Positions 41,230-49,852 of a stretch of 64,000 nt of DNA are shown here, piece by piece. The position numbers and the translations under genes were made by a program. The DNA comes from a virus: IMG/VR virus record IMGVR_UViG_3300019776_000550, positions 27,499 through 91,498 of that record; one strand, given 5' to 3'. The notes under the pieces were generated by a model, which did no database searches, had not been told where the DNA came from, and worked only from the letters and a program-made list of their open reading frames with translations. How positions within the stretch are numbered: position 1 is the first letter of the stretch; every line of letters begins with the position of its first letter.

Positions 41230-41946
41230 ATGAATTTACAACCTGTAGAAGTAGATAGTGCTGGTATTTATTGTATTAAGTTTTTAACTAGTGGAGATGT
41301 TGAATTAACTGGTTATAATCAAAATCAATGTCGAAATAGCACTACTATACCTGATGTAAACGGCAAGTTTATTGTAAGTTTTGATTTACCTAATGGAAAT
41401 TATATAATACCAAAAATAAGAGTGTATAAAGATTCTCTTGTTGGTTATTACAAAGATTTTTTAAATATAGCTGTAAATTGCGAACCTGTAACTACAAGTA
41501 CTTCTACAACAACAAGTACTTCTACAAGCACTTCTACTACAGTAACTACAACTGATGTTCCTACTACAAGTCCTCCTGTAGAAGGAGCATTAAAAGTTTT
41601 ATTATATGAAGCTGACACTAATGATGATAATTTCTTTCAATTATCAGTAACTCCAAATAACAATGGTACTTTTATAATTACTGATACAGGAAACAATCAA
41701 GGTTTAAAAGTTTATTATAAAATAAATGGAGCTTCTAATTTTACAGATGCAAGAACCTTATCATCTACACCAATACCTGGAAATGAAGAATTTCATATAA
41801 TTAAATATGGTTATGATGCATCTATTACAAATGTAAATGACCCTAATGACATTGGATGGAGAATGTATTATGATAGTACTAGTCCACTATCTTGTAAAAT
41901 TGCTAGTTATACAGCTTATATTGAAACAACTACACCTATTGCATAA
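41230..41946 (+). CDS. tail protein with Ser/Thr-rich linker, 238 aa
   Basis: An N-terminal beta domain (GNYIIPKIRVYKDSLVGYY), a linker of Ser/Thr (about 90-115) and a C-terminal beta domain. It overlaps the next gene by one base. The domain plan resembles the previous protein in miniature. Receptor/mucin-binding role inferred. Confidence 0.5.
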   Translation: MNLQPVEVDSAGIYCIKFLTSGDVELTGYNQNQCRNSTTIPDVNGKFIVSFDLPNGNYIIPKIRVYKDSLVGYYKDFLNIAVNCEPVTTSTSTTTSTSTSTSTTVTTTDVPTTSPPVEGALKVLLYEADTNDDNFFQLSVTPNNNGTFIITDTGNNQGLKVYYKINGASNFTDARTLSSTPIPGNEEFHIIKYGYDASITNVNDPNDIGWRMYYDSTSPLSCKIASYTAYIETTTPIA

Positions 41947-44900
41947 TGCCTACACTTACTCAAATATTACAAGCTCCTCAATCTTTATGGACTAATGTAG
42001 TTCCTACAGATTTAAGTATATTTAATGATTTACCTGCTTTTTCTGTTGCTCCTAAAACTTATGGTAGTGGTAGCAACTTAGAAGATGAATCTGTTTTTAA
42101 CAAAAATAAAGTTAATGGTAATTTTGGTAATGGTTTTTTTCATACTTATTATGCTGGTGCAGTTGTAAGTTGGATGTCAGCTCTCGGTAAGAATAATCCT
42201 AATGGGGTACAAACATTTACAACTAACGAATTGAATAATTTAGTAGATACTTATATTGTAGGACAAGCTCCTGTTAATGCTAAATTTATCATTGTGGATT
42301 TTGAACCAGCCGACCCAACTAATCAAAGTTGGATGTGGGATTATGCACATTCTAATTTTAAAGCAACAATGGTAGCTATTGCACAACGAGTTGAAAGTGT
42401 GCATGGAAAGTATTTTTATGATTGGATTACAAATGAATTTAAATTTACATTTAATGGTGAAAATTATGATTTAAATGGAGCTAACAATGATGGATTTGCT
42501 AATAATAATAGTTCTACTAATAGTTCAGCAAAAATTTTAGCTGTACATAGAAATACAACAGGCGTAAGTAACATTATAAGTTCAACTATTAATCAAGTAG
42601 GTTTAGGTTATACTGCTATTACATATAATGCAGGTGCTAATTCTACAGGAATTTTAGATAATACTAAATGGAGAGGTGTTGAAAATACAGTACTTAAAAG
42701 TATTGACGGACTTTCTCTTAAAGCTAAACTTACACCTAATACTAAAACAGTAGCTTACTATTGGCCTTTAGAAGATAAACCTGTAAGTAATCCAGGACGA
42801 AGAAGTAATATTTATACTAAATTTAAACCCAATAGTAAAACATCAGCTTATCCTCAAAATTTAAGTGGTAAAGTTACTGTAAATGATAATAGGCTTACTT
42901 ATCCTTCTAATATTATAGAAGATAGTATTTTGGTACAAATGACATATCCAAACGTTATTCATGCTGAATACTGGTTACATGGAAGTAGTTATAATCCATA
43001 TGCTCAAATACGATATAGTAGCATAAATGGAAGTAGTACTTCTTGTATAGGAGGCTCTTTTAAGACAGGTAATTATCAAGGAAATGAATCTAGTTTACCA
43101 TGTCCTAGTGATTTAGGTGATTATATAGGTACTGAAAACAGAACTTTAACAGCGTTTATTAAAGGTGTTTATAGATATGCAGCTAGCGGAATCAAAGATG
43201 TTTTAAATGGTACACAAGTACAAGAAGTTTATCAATTTCAATATAAAAGAACTATAAACGGAGTTCTGCAAACTAATTTTAATACTTCTGTATTTGAAAA
43301 TCATACTGGACAAGCAGCTTTAGCTTGGGAACATTCACAACCTCTTTTGTTAGTTTGGAGAAAACCTAGTACAAATGAAAGAGTTATTATATTTTGGGAT
43401 GTTTTTGCAGATGCTTATGCACCTACTACATTTAAATTTAATATAGGAGCAACTGAATATACAGGTACAACAAAAGGTAATAGAGCTTATGTAGCTTATT
43501 TAGCAGATGGTGAAACAACTACTTTACCCGCAACTACAACAACAACTATTACAACAACTGTTGCTTCTGGACAATTAAACCCTGCAATAAGACCTTTTTC
43601 TGAAAGAAAAGTAGTTTGGAATGGTGCTGATATTAACAGTACAACTTTGTGGTATGATGCTATTAATCATGGAGTACAATGCTTTTCTTATTTAGATTTT
43701 TATTGGGGAATGATTGAAAGAACACAAGGTGTTTATAATTTTGATGAATTAGATTGGTTATTAAATAAGTTTAATAATGATGGAGTTAAATTAATTTTAA
43801 ATTTTAGAGCTGTAATGGCTACTCCTAATGCTATTAATCTTTGGACAATTCATAATAAAGTAGGAAACTCTTTTGTAACACAATCTTTATCACCAAGTAC
43901 TACATCGTATTTTCCTGAATCTTCTTATGATTTAGATAGATATGGCAATAAAGCTAATTATAATGCAAACTTAGGAGCTGCTGCATGTTTTGCTTATCAC
44001 GATACTTTTATAAGAAATAGATTTTTTGAGTATGTAGCACGAGTTTGTGATTATATTCATAACCATCCGCTTAAAGGAGTGGTAGAAGGTATAATGTTAA
44101 TTGACGGAGGTCTAACAGAAACTGGATTTAATGTTCAGTATGATGGTATAATGACTGATATAGGTTATAATGATAGTAATATTGCAGTATATAGAACTTT
44201 TTTACAAAGTAAATATGGTAGTATATCAAGTTTAAATTCAGCTTGGGGAAGTAATTTTGGTAGTTTTAATGAAATTAACAGAAGTAATATGCCAAAGACT
44301 GCTGATAATACTTATGATATGACATATAATGAAGGAGAAGGTCAAAGAGATTGGTACAGATTTAAACTTAAAACTCATAGAGAGTTTTATCAACAATTTG
44401 TAAATACAGTTAAAAATCCTTCATTGCAAGTAAATAGTTTAGCTACAGCAACAGGACTTAATACATTTGCTTATTTAACAGAAAACTTTAGTAGTGGTCA
44501 AGGTAGAACTTGGGGGGTTGCTGCATTTAGATATATGTATGAAATGTTTGATTGTTATTTCTCTTCTACAACATCAGGAACAAGTCCTAATCATACAAAT
44601 AGCTTCTTAGGTGATGTACAATTAAGAAACATGTTGCTTCTTGGTACATTTGGTAATAAACCAAGAGGACAAGAACAAGATAACGACCCTGTAGATTCAG
44701 CAACAGGTCAATCAAGAACAGCTAAACTTACTTTTGATACTGGTGCTAAATATACTATAGTAGCATTACAAAATGATTCTAATGCATGGTTAAGAAATGT
44801 ATTAAGTGATGATGGTGTTACAAGAACTTATAAAGAAGATGTTTTAAGAACTAAAACATTATATTGTACAAATCAAACACCTACTCCTATAACACCCGCT

Positions 44901-45056
44901 GTTACATTAAATTATTATGATGCTGATATTTTAACAGCTCCTCACAATCCTACTAATGTTGTAGAAGCTTGGAAAACAGCTACTAACATTAATAGCAATT
45001 CTAATGGAACAATGAGTCAAGTAGTAGCTATAAACTGTATTTCAAATCTTGTATAA
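41946..45056 (+). CDS. tail protein with glycoside hydrolase (GH42-like) domain
   Basis: A 1036-aa protein. Residues about 1-510 are a large module with TIM-barrel-like strands (FIIVDFEPADPTNQSWMWDY, TVAYYWPLEDKP). A Thr-rich linker (about 518-537) leads to residues about 545-900 that read like a GH42/GH-A enzyme: QCFSYLDFYWGMIERTQGVY, VKLILNFRAVMATPNAINLW, GVVEGIMLIDGGLTETGF (acid/base Glu candidate) and FLQSKYGSISSLNSAWGSNF, the last very close to the 'W..KYG.I..LN.AWG..F' stretch of beta-galactosidases. Likely cleaves or binds host capsule or mucin glycans. Confidence 0.65.
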   Translation: MPTLTQILQAPQSLWTNVVPTDLSIFNDLPAFSVAPKTYGSGSNLEDESVFNKNKVNGNFGNGFFHTYYAGAVVSWMSALGKNNPNGVQTFTTNELNNLVDTYIVGQAPVNAKFIIVDFEPADPTNQSWMWDYAHSNFKATMVAIAQRVESVHGKYFYDWITNEFKFTFNGENYDLNGANNDGFANNNSSTNSSAKILAVHRNTTGVSNIISSTINQVGLGYTAITYNAGANSTGILDNTKWRGVENTVLKSIDGLSLKAKLTPNTKTVAYYWPLEDKPVSNPGRRSNIYTKFKPNSKTSAYPQNLSGKVTVNDNRLTYPSNIIEDSILVQMTYPNVIHAEYWLHGSSYNPYAQIRYSSINGSSTSCIGGSFKTGNYQGNESSLPCPSDLGDYIGTENRTLTAFIKGVYRYAASGIKDVLNGTQVQEVYQFQYKRTINGVLQTNFNTSVFENHTGQAALAWEHSQPLLLVWRKPSTNERVIIFWDVFADAYAPTTFKFNIGATEYTGTTKGNRAYVAYLADGETTTLPATTTTTITTTVASGQLNPAIRPFSERKVVWNGADINSTTLWYDAINHGVQCFSYLDFYWGMIERTQGVYNFDELDWLLNKFNNDGVKLILNFRAVMATPNAINLWTIHNKVGNSFVTQSLSPSTTSYFPESSYDLDRYGNKANYNANLGAAACFAYHDTFIRNRFFEYVARVCDYIHNHPLKGVVEGIMLIDGGLTETGFNVQYDGIMTDIGYNDSNIAVYRTFLQSKYGSISSLNSAWGSNFGSFNEINRSNMPKTADNTYDMTYNEGEGQRDWYRFKLKTHREFYQQFVNTVKNPSLQVNSLATATGLNTFAYLTENFSSGQGRTWGVAAFRYMYEMFDCYFSSTTSGTSPNHTNSFLGDVQLRNMLLLGTFGNKPRGQEQDNDPVDSATGQSRTAKLTFDTGAKYTIVALQNDSNAWLRNVLSDDGVTRTYKEDVLRTKTLYCTNQTPTPITPAVTLNYYDADILTAPHNPTNVVEAWKTATNINSNSNGTMSQVVAINCISNLV

Positions 45057-45077
45057 TGATATTAAAATAAATATAAA

Positions 45078-45563
45078 ATGAGTGTAACAACAACTACTGT
45101 ACCTCAACCAATTGCAACTAACCAAACAGCTACGTTTCCTATTGCAACTAGACAATCGTTGAATTTATCAACAGGTGATACTCCTTGTTCAGGAAGTTTT
45201 ACAAGTTATGCTGTTAAATCAAATTCTATTGTAGGATTAAGTAACATAACTCTAGTAGATAATATAGCATCTTTTGATGTAATAGGAGCTTTAGGTTATT
45301 TTATTAAGCAAATGTATTGCAATGGGATACTAGTTGCAGAAGCTGTTATTACTATTACAGGTACAGCTAATACAACTTTACCTTGTGGTTGTAATCCTTG
45401 TAACAATCAAGATGCTACTCCTATTTGGCAGTTTTTTAAACAAGTAGGTAGTAGTTATATTTATAAAGATATTAATAGTTGTTCACCTACATATGGTAGT
45501 GAACAATCTATGGGTAACTGTAATTCTTCTATACCTTTAAATAACTGTGGTTGCAGATGTTAA
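45078..45563 (+). CDS. Cys-rich small tail protein with Thr-rich N-terminus, 161 aa
   Basis: Starts with a short Thr run (VTTTTVPQPIATNQTATFPI), a beta domain, then PCGCNPCNNQDATPIWQFF and a final NNCGCRC. Eight or more Cys suggest disulfides or a metal site. Unknown. It overlaps the long fibre gene by 13 bases. Confidence 0.5.
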   Translation: MSVTTTTVPQPIATNQTATFPIATRQSLNLSTGDTPCSGSFTSYAVKSNSIVGLSNITLVDNIASFDVIGALGYFIKQMYCNGILVAEAVITITGTANTTLPCGCNPCNNQDATPIWQFFKQVGSSYIYKDINSCSPTYGSEQSMGNCNSSIPLNNCGCRC

Positions 45564-48500
45564 ACAATTCTAACCAAATACATCAACTACAGACAGATGT
45601 CTGTTGTTTAAAAGATTTAATTAAATCTTTAGAAGCTAAAGTTAATAGTTCATGTTCTACTCCTTCATCATTAAAGATTAAGAATGATGGGATTGATATT
45701 ACACCTATTAATTTTAAAAGTCTTGATTTTATAGGAGATTTACAGGCTGCAAGTTACGGAAATGATGTAAAGATATTCGCTAATCTTACTAATGGGCAAG
45801 GTTCAGTGATTTCTGTAGCTGGAAAAACAGGAGCTGTAATACTCGATAAAACAGATGTTGGTTTAAATAATGTTGATAATACAACAGATTTATTAAAACC
45901 TATATCTACAGCTACACAAACTGCTTTAAATTTAAAACAGAACACTTTAGTAAGTGGAACTAATATAAAGACAATTAATGGACAAAGTCTGTTAGGTTCA
46001 GGTGATGTAACTATTTCAGCAGGAGGTGGAGGTACAGTAAGTTCTGTAGCACTAGACGTTCCTGTTGGATTTGCTGTATCGGGTAGTCCTATTACAACAA
46101 GTGGTATTATCGGATTGTCATTTGCAACAGGTTATTCGTTGCCTACTAATGCAAATCAATCTAATTGGACTAATGCTTATAACAATAGAATATCAGCGTT
46201 AACTACCAGTGGTAATTCAGGAGTTGCTACATTATCAAATAATACTTTAAATATTCCAAATTACACCTTAGCTGGTTTAGGAGGTCAACCTCTTAATTCT
46301 AATTTAACAACTATAGCTTCATTAACAGGTGCTAGTGGATTTTTAAAGACAAACGGTAGTGGAACATGGACAGTTGATACTAATAGCTATATTACAGGAA
46401 ATCAAAATATTACTTTAAGTGGACAAGCTATAGGTAGTGGCACAACTAATATAAGTATTACCTTAGACAATAATGCTGTAATAAATAAAGTATTAACAGG
46501 GTTTACTTCTGCTACAGGTACAATTTCAGCTACTGATAGTATACTTCAAGCAATACAAAAATTAGATGGTAACTTAGCTTCTGCAACAGCAGGGGGAATA
46601 AGTAGTGTTACAGGAACTCCAAATAGAATTACATCTACTGGAGGAAGCAATCCTATATTAGATATAAGCAGCAATTATGTAGGTCAAAGTAGCATTAATA
46701 CTTTAGGTACAGTCACTACAGGTGTTTGGAATGGCACATCTATTTCTGATACTTATATTAGCAGCGCATCAGTTTGGAATAGTAAACAATCAGGAATACA
46801 GTTTCAAGATGAAGGAGCTAATTTAGATTCTAGTGGTACAGTAAATACTGTTAATTTTACAGGAAACCATGTAACAGCTTCAAGAACTGGCAATGTATTA
46901 ACATTAGATTTTTCAGGAGGAGGTGGCAGTGGCACAACTAATTTATCATATACAGCTTCTTCAACGAATGGTATTGTAGTATCAGATACAGGAACAGATG
47001 CTACAATCCCATTAGGAAGTAGTACAAATGCAGGGTTAATCTCTCCATCACAAGTTGATAAATTAGGATTTATTTCAGTAACACAACCTGTTAACCTAGA
47101 CCAATTAGAAACAGATGTAGCTGCAAATAATGCTAAAGTAAGCAATGCTACTCACACAGGAGATGTAACAGGTAGTACAGTATTAACGTTAGCTACTGTT
47201 AACTCAAATATAGGAAACTTTAATACTGTTACAGTTAATGCTAAAGGTTTAGTAACTGCTGCAACTAATATTTCTTACTTAACAAGTAACCAAAACATAA
47301 CATTATTAGGAGAAGCTAGTGGAAGTGGCGCAACATCAATTGCTGTCACATTAAGTAACAGTGCTGTAATCAATAAAGTTCTTACAGGGTTTACATCAGC
47401 TACTGGTACTATACTTGCAACAGATACTATTCTACAAGCTATACAAAAACTTAACGGTAATTTAGCAGCAGCTACTGCTGGCGGAATATCTTCTGTTTCA
47501 GGTACTACAAATCGAATAACTTCTACAGGTGGTAGCAACCCTATACTTGACATTTCAGCTTCTTATGTAGGACAAACAAGCATTACAACACTTGGTACTG
47601 TTACAACAGGTACATGGAATGGAACTGCAATATCAGATTCTTATATTTCAAGTGCATCTACTTGGAACGCTAAGCAAACAGCTTATGCTAATTTAACAGC
47701 TATTGGTTCATTAGCAAATTCAGCAGGAGTACTTACAAATAATGGAACTGGTACATTTAGTTATACAACAGTAACAAGTAATGCTACACATACAGGAGAT
47801 GCTACAGGAGCAACTGCATTGACTGTAGTAGGTATCAATGGTACAAATTTAGCATCGTTAGGTACAGGTATTCTTAAAAATACAACTGGTACAGGAGTTC
47901 CAAGTATTGCTACAGCATCAGACTTTCCAACTTTAAATCAAAATACTACAGGAAGTGCCGCAACATTAGCTGTAGGAAGAACTATTTCTATAACAGGAGA
48001 TTTGACTTATACTTCTCCTGTTTTTAATGGAAGTACAAATATTACAGCAGTTGGTACATTAGCTACTGTAAATGCTAATATAGGTAGTTACGGTAGTAGT
48101 ACACAAGTAGCTACATTTACAGTAAATGCTAAAGGTTTAGTTACAGCAGCAGGAAGCGTTAATATATCATTAGCTGGATTAGGAGGACAAGCTCAATTAA
48201 GTGGAACAGGTTTCGTTAAAGTATCAGGAACTACTGTAACTTATGATAACAGTGTATATTTAACAGCTAATCAGAATATAACCCTATCTGGAGAAGCAAC
48301 AGGAAGCGGAACAACTTCTATAGGAGTAACATTAAGCAATAGTGCTGTAATTAACAAGGTACTTACTGGTTTTACTAGTTCTACTGGTACGATATTAGCT
48401 ACAGATACTATCTTACAAGCAATTCAGAAGTTAAATGGAAACTTAGCAGCAGCTACAGCAGGAGGTATTAGCAGCGTTAGTGGTACAACTAATAGAATTA

Positions 48501-49393
48501 CCTCAACTGGAGGCAGTAATCCAATAATTGATATTTCTGCATCTTACGTAGGACAGTCTTCTATTACTACATTAGGAACTATTACTACTGGTATATGGCA
48601 AGGAACAGCTATAGCAGATACATATATTTCTTCTGCAACAACATGGAATAACAAACAAGCTGGTATTCAGTTTAAAGATGAAGGTGTTAATTTAGGTACT
48701 TCAAATACAGTAACGGAAGTTAACTTTACTGGAGCTGGTATAACAGCATCAAGAGTAGGGAACGTAGTTACTGTAGATGTAGGAGCTACATCTGGAGTAA
48801 CAAACTTATCATACACTACATCAGCTACTAATGGAATTGTAGTTTCTGACACTGGTACTGACGCTACAATATTAGCAGCTTCAGGAACAATTGCAGGTTT
48901 AATGTTACCTGCCGACTTTACTAAATTATCTAATATTACAATTACACAACCTGTAAACTTAGATGATTTAGAATTAGATGTTGCTGATTTAACTACATTA
49001 TCAGGAGTTGCATCTAATGCTACAACACTCGGTACTTTTACAGGAACTACAATTCCTGACAATAGCACAATAAAAGCAGCTTTACAAAGTTTAGAAACTT
49101 CTTTAGAAAGTTCTTCGGGAACAGGTTCTACTCAAACTAAGATAAGAGTTGTTAATGCAAGTACAACATTAGTTGCTGCAACTGATGGAACTGTAGTATT
49201 TGATACAGCAGGAACTGTTGCTACATTACCTACTCCTGTAAATGAAAAACAACTAGTTGTAAAAAATGTAAGTACTGGTAATATAACTGTAACTGGACAT
49301 ATCGACGGAAGTTCAGCTCAAACATTTACTGTAGCTACATTAGAATCATTTAGATTTCATAGTAACGGAACAACTTGGTATTTAATTTCTTAA
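45551..49393 (+). CDS. long tail fibre with three internal repeats, 1280 aa
   Basis: N-terminal coiled coil (HQLQTDVCCLKDLIKSLEAK), then the common fibre motif VGLNNVDNTTDLLKPISTAT, then beta-prism-like repeats. Three copies of an about 135-residue module begin at residues 284, 580 and 907 (DNA 46400, 47288, 48269). The C-terminus (TGHIDGSSAQTFTVATLESF...NGTTWYLIS) is a typical fibre tip. Likely a trimeric adsorption fibre. The repeats are nearly identical in protein yet strongly different in codons. Confidence 0.75.
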   Translation: MQMLNNSNQIHQLQTDVCCLKDLIKSLEAKVNSSCSTPSSLKIKNDGIDITPINFKSLDFIGDLQAASYGNDVKIFANLTNGQGSVISVAGKTGAVILDKTDVGLNNVDNTTDLLKPISTATQTALNLKQNTLVSGTNIKTINGQSLLGSGDVTISAGGGGTVSSVALDVPVGFAVSGSPITTSGIIGLSFATGYSLPTNANQSNWTNAYNNRISALTTSGNSGVATLSNNTLNIPNYTLAGLGGQPLNSNLTTIASLTGASGFLKTNGSGTWTVDTNSYITGNQNITLSGQAIGSGTTNISITLDNNAVINKVLTGFTSATGTISATDSILQAIQKLDGNLASATAGGISSVTGTPNRITSTGGSNPILDISSNYVGQSSINTLGTVTTGVWNGTSISDTYISSASVWNSKQSGIQFQDEGANLDSSGTVNTVNFTGNHVTASRTGNVLTLDFSGGGGSGTTNLSYTASSTNGIVVSDTGTDATIPLGSSTNAGLISPSQVDKLGFISVTQPVNLDQLETDVAANNAKVSNATHTGDVTGSTVLTLATVNSNIGNFNTVTVNAKGLVTAATNISYLTSNQNITLLGEASGSGATSIAVTLSNSAVINKVLTGFTSATGTILATDTILQAIQKLNGNLAAATAGGISSVSGTTNRITSTGGSNPILDISASYVGQTSITTLGTVTTGTWNGTAISDSYISSASTWNAKQTAYANLTAIGSLANSAGVLTNNGTGTFSYTTVTSNATHTGDATGATALTVVGINGTNLASLGTGILKNTTGTGVPSIATASDFPTLNQNTTGSAATLAVGRTISITGDLTYTSPVFNGSTNITAVGTLATVNANIGSYGSSTQVATFTVNAKGLVTAAGSVNISLAGLGGQAQLSGTGFVKVSGTTVTYDNSVYLTANQNITLSGEATGSGTTSIGVTLSNSAVINKVLTGFTSSTGTILATDTILQAIQKLNGNLAAATAGGISSVSGTTNRITSTGGSNPIIDISASYVGQSSITTLGTITTGIWQGTAIADTYISSATTWNNKQAGIQFKDEGVNLGTSNTVTEVNFTGAGITASRVGNVVTVDVGATSGVTNLSYTTSATNGIVVSDTGTDATILAASGTIAGLMLPADFTKLSNITITQPVNLDDLELDVADLTTLSGVASNATTLGTFTGTTIPDNSTIKAALQSLETSLESSSGTGSTQTKIRVVNASTTLVAATDGTVVFDTAGTVATLPTPVNEKQLVVKNVSTGNITVTGHIDGSSAQTFTVATLESFRFHSNGTTWYLIS
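46400..46812 (+). repeat. fibre repeat copy 1
   Basis: Encodes the module beginning NQNITLSGQAIGSGTTNISI and ending near GIQFQDEG. It differs from copies 2 and 3 at several residues (for example DGNLASAT instead of NGNLAAAT). Confidence 0.8.
47288..47690 (+). repeat. fibre repeat copy 2
   Basis: Encodes NQNITLLGEASGSGATSIAV onward. The core 74 residues (SNSAVINKV...) differ from copy 3 at two positions only. Confidence 0.85.
48269..48680 (+). repeat. fibre repeat copy 3
   Basis: Encodes NQNITLSGEATGSGTTSIGV onward. In the 74-codon core compared with copy 2, I count 24 identical codons, 48 synonymous changes and 2 amino-acid changes. Confidence 0.85.
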
Positions 49394-49404
49394 TATATAA
49401 AAAA

Positions 49405-49848
49405 ATGGACAAAAGACTTTATCAATCAGGAAATATAGCTATTCCTTTATTAATTAATCCTGAACATGCAGTAAATCCACAACCTAATTTTCTTATCATT
49501 GAAGATATTAGAGGTAAAACTAAAGTGGAACTTCCTGTATTAGGAGATACTGTTTGTAAAATTGCTCAATATAAAATTGTATATAGAGAGATTCTTGAAG
49601 CTTCTGTAGAGTTACATCGAATGGAAGAGATGCGAGAAATTGTTTATGAAAGTGCCTACCAACCAGTACCTACAGGAATAGTGGAAGCGTTAACTGATTA
49701 TTCATTTTTGATAAATAAAGTTGACGAAGTAAATTACATGCTTAATTTATTTCAATTCAGAGGTGTATTGTACAATTATCAACTAATTATTGATACAGAA
49801 AAGCTACAAGATATTATTGATACAGAAAATCCACCAATAACAGCTTAA
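49405..49848 (+). CDS. fibre-associated protein, 147 aa
   Basis: Starts MDKRLYQSGNIAIPLLINPE at ATG 49405, 11 bases after the fibre stop; a start at 49375 would overlap the fibre gene. Mixed beta N-terminus and helical end (TDYSFLINKVDEVNYMLNLF). Possibly a chaperone or adaptor for the fibre or spike. No family recognised. Confidence 0.55.
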   Translation: MDKRLYQSGNIAIPLLINPEHAVNPQPNFLIIEDIRGKTKVELPVLGDTVCKIAQYKIVYREILEASVELHRMEEMREIVYESAYQPVPTGIVEALTDYSFLINKVDEVNYMLNLFQFRGVLYNYQLIIDTEKLQDIIDTENPPITA

Positions 49849-49852
49849 TTAA

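Noticed and set aside
46804-49068. Minus-strand frames of 92-133 codons inside the fibre gene
   Set aside because: They mirror the repeats of the fibre on the opposite strand; shadows of the repeated coding sequence.
45551-49393. Diversity-generating retroelement target or phase-variable repeat
   Set aside because: No reverse transcriptase or template repeat in the window, and the differences between copies are nearly all synonymous rather than adenine-directed amino-acid changes.
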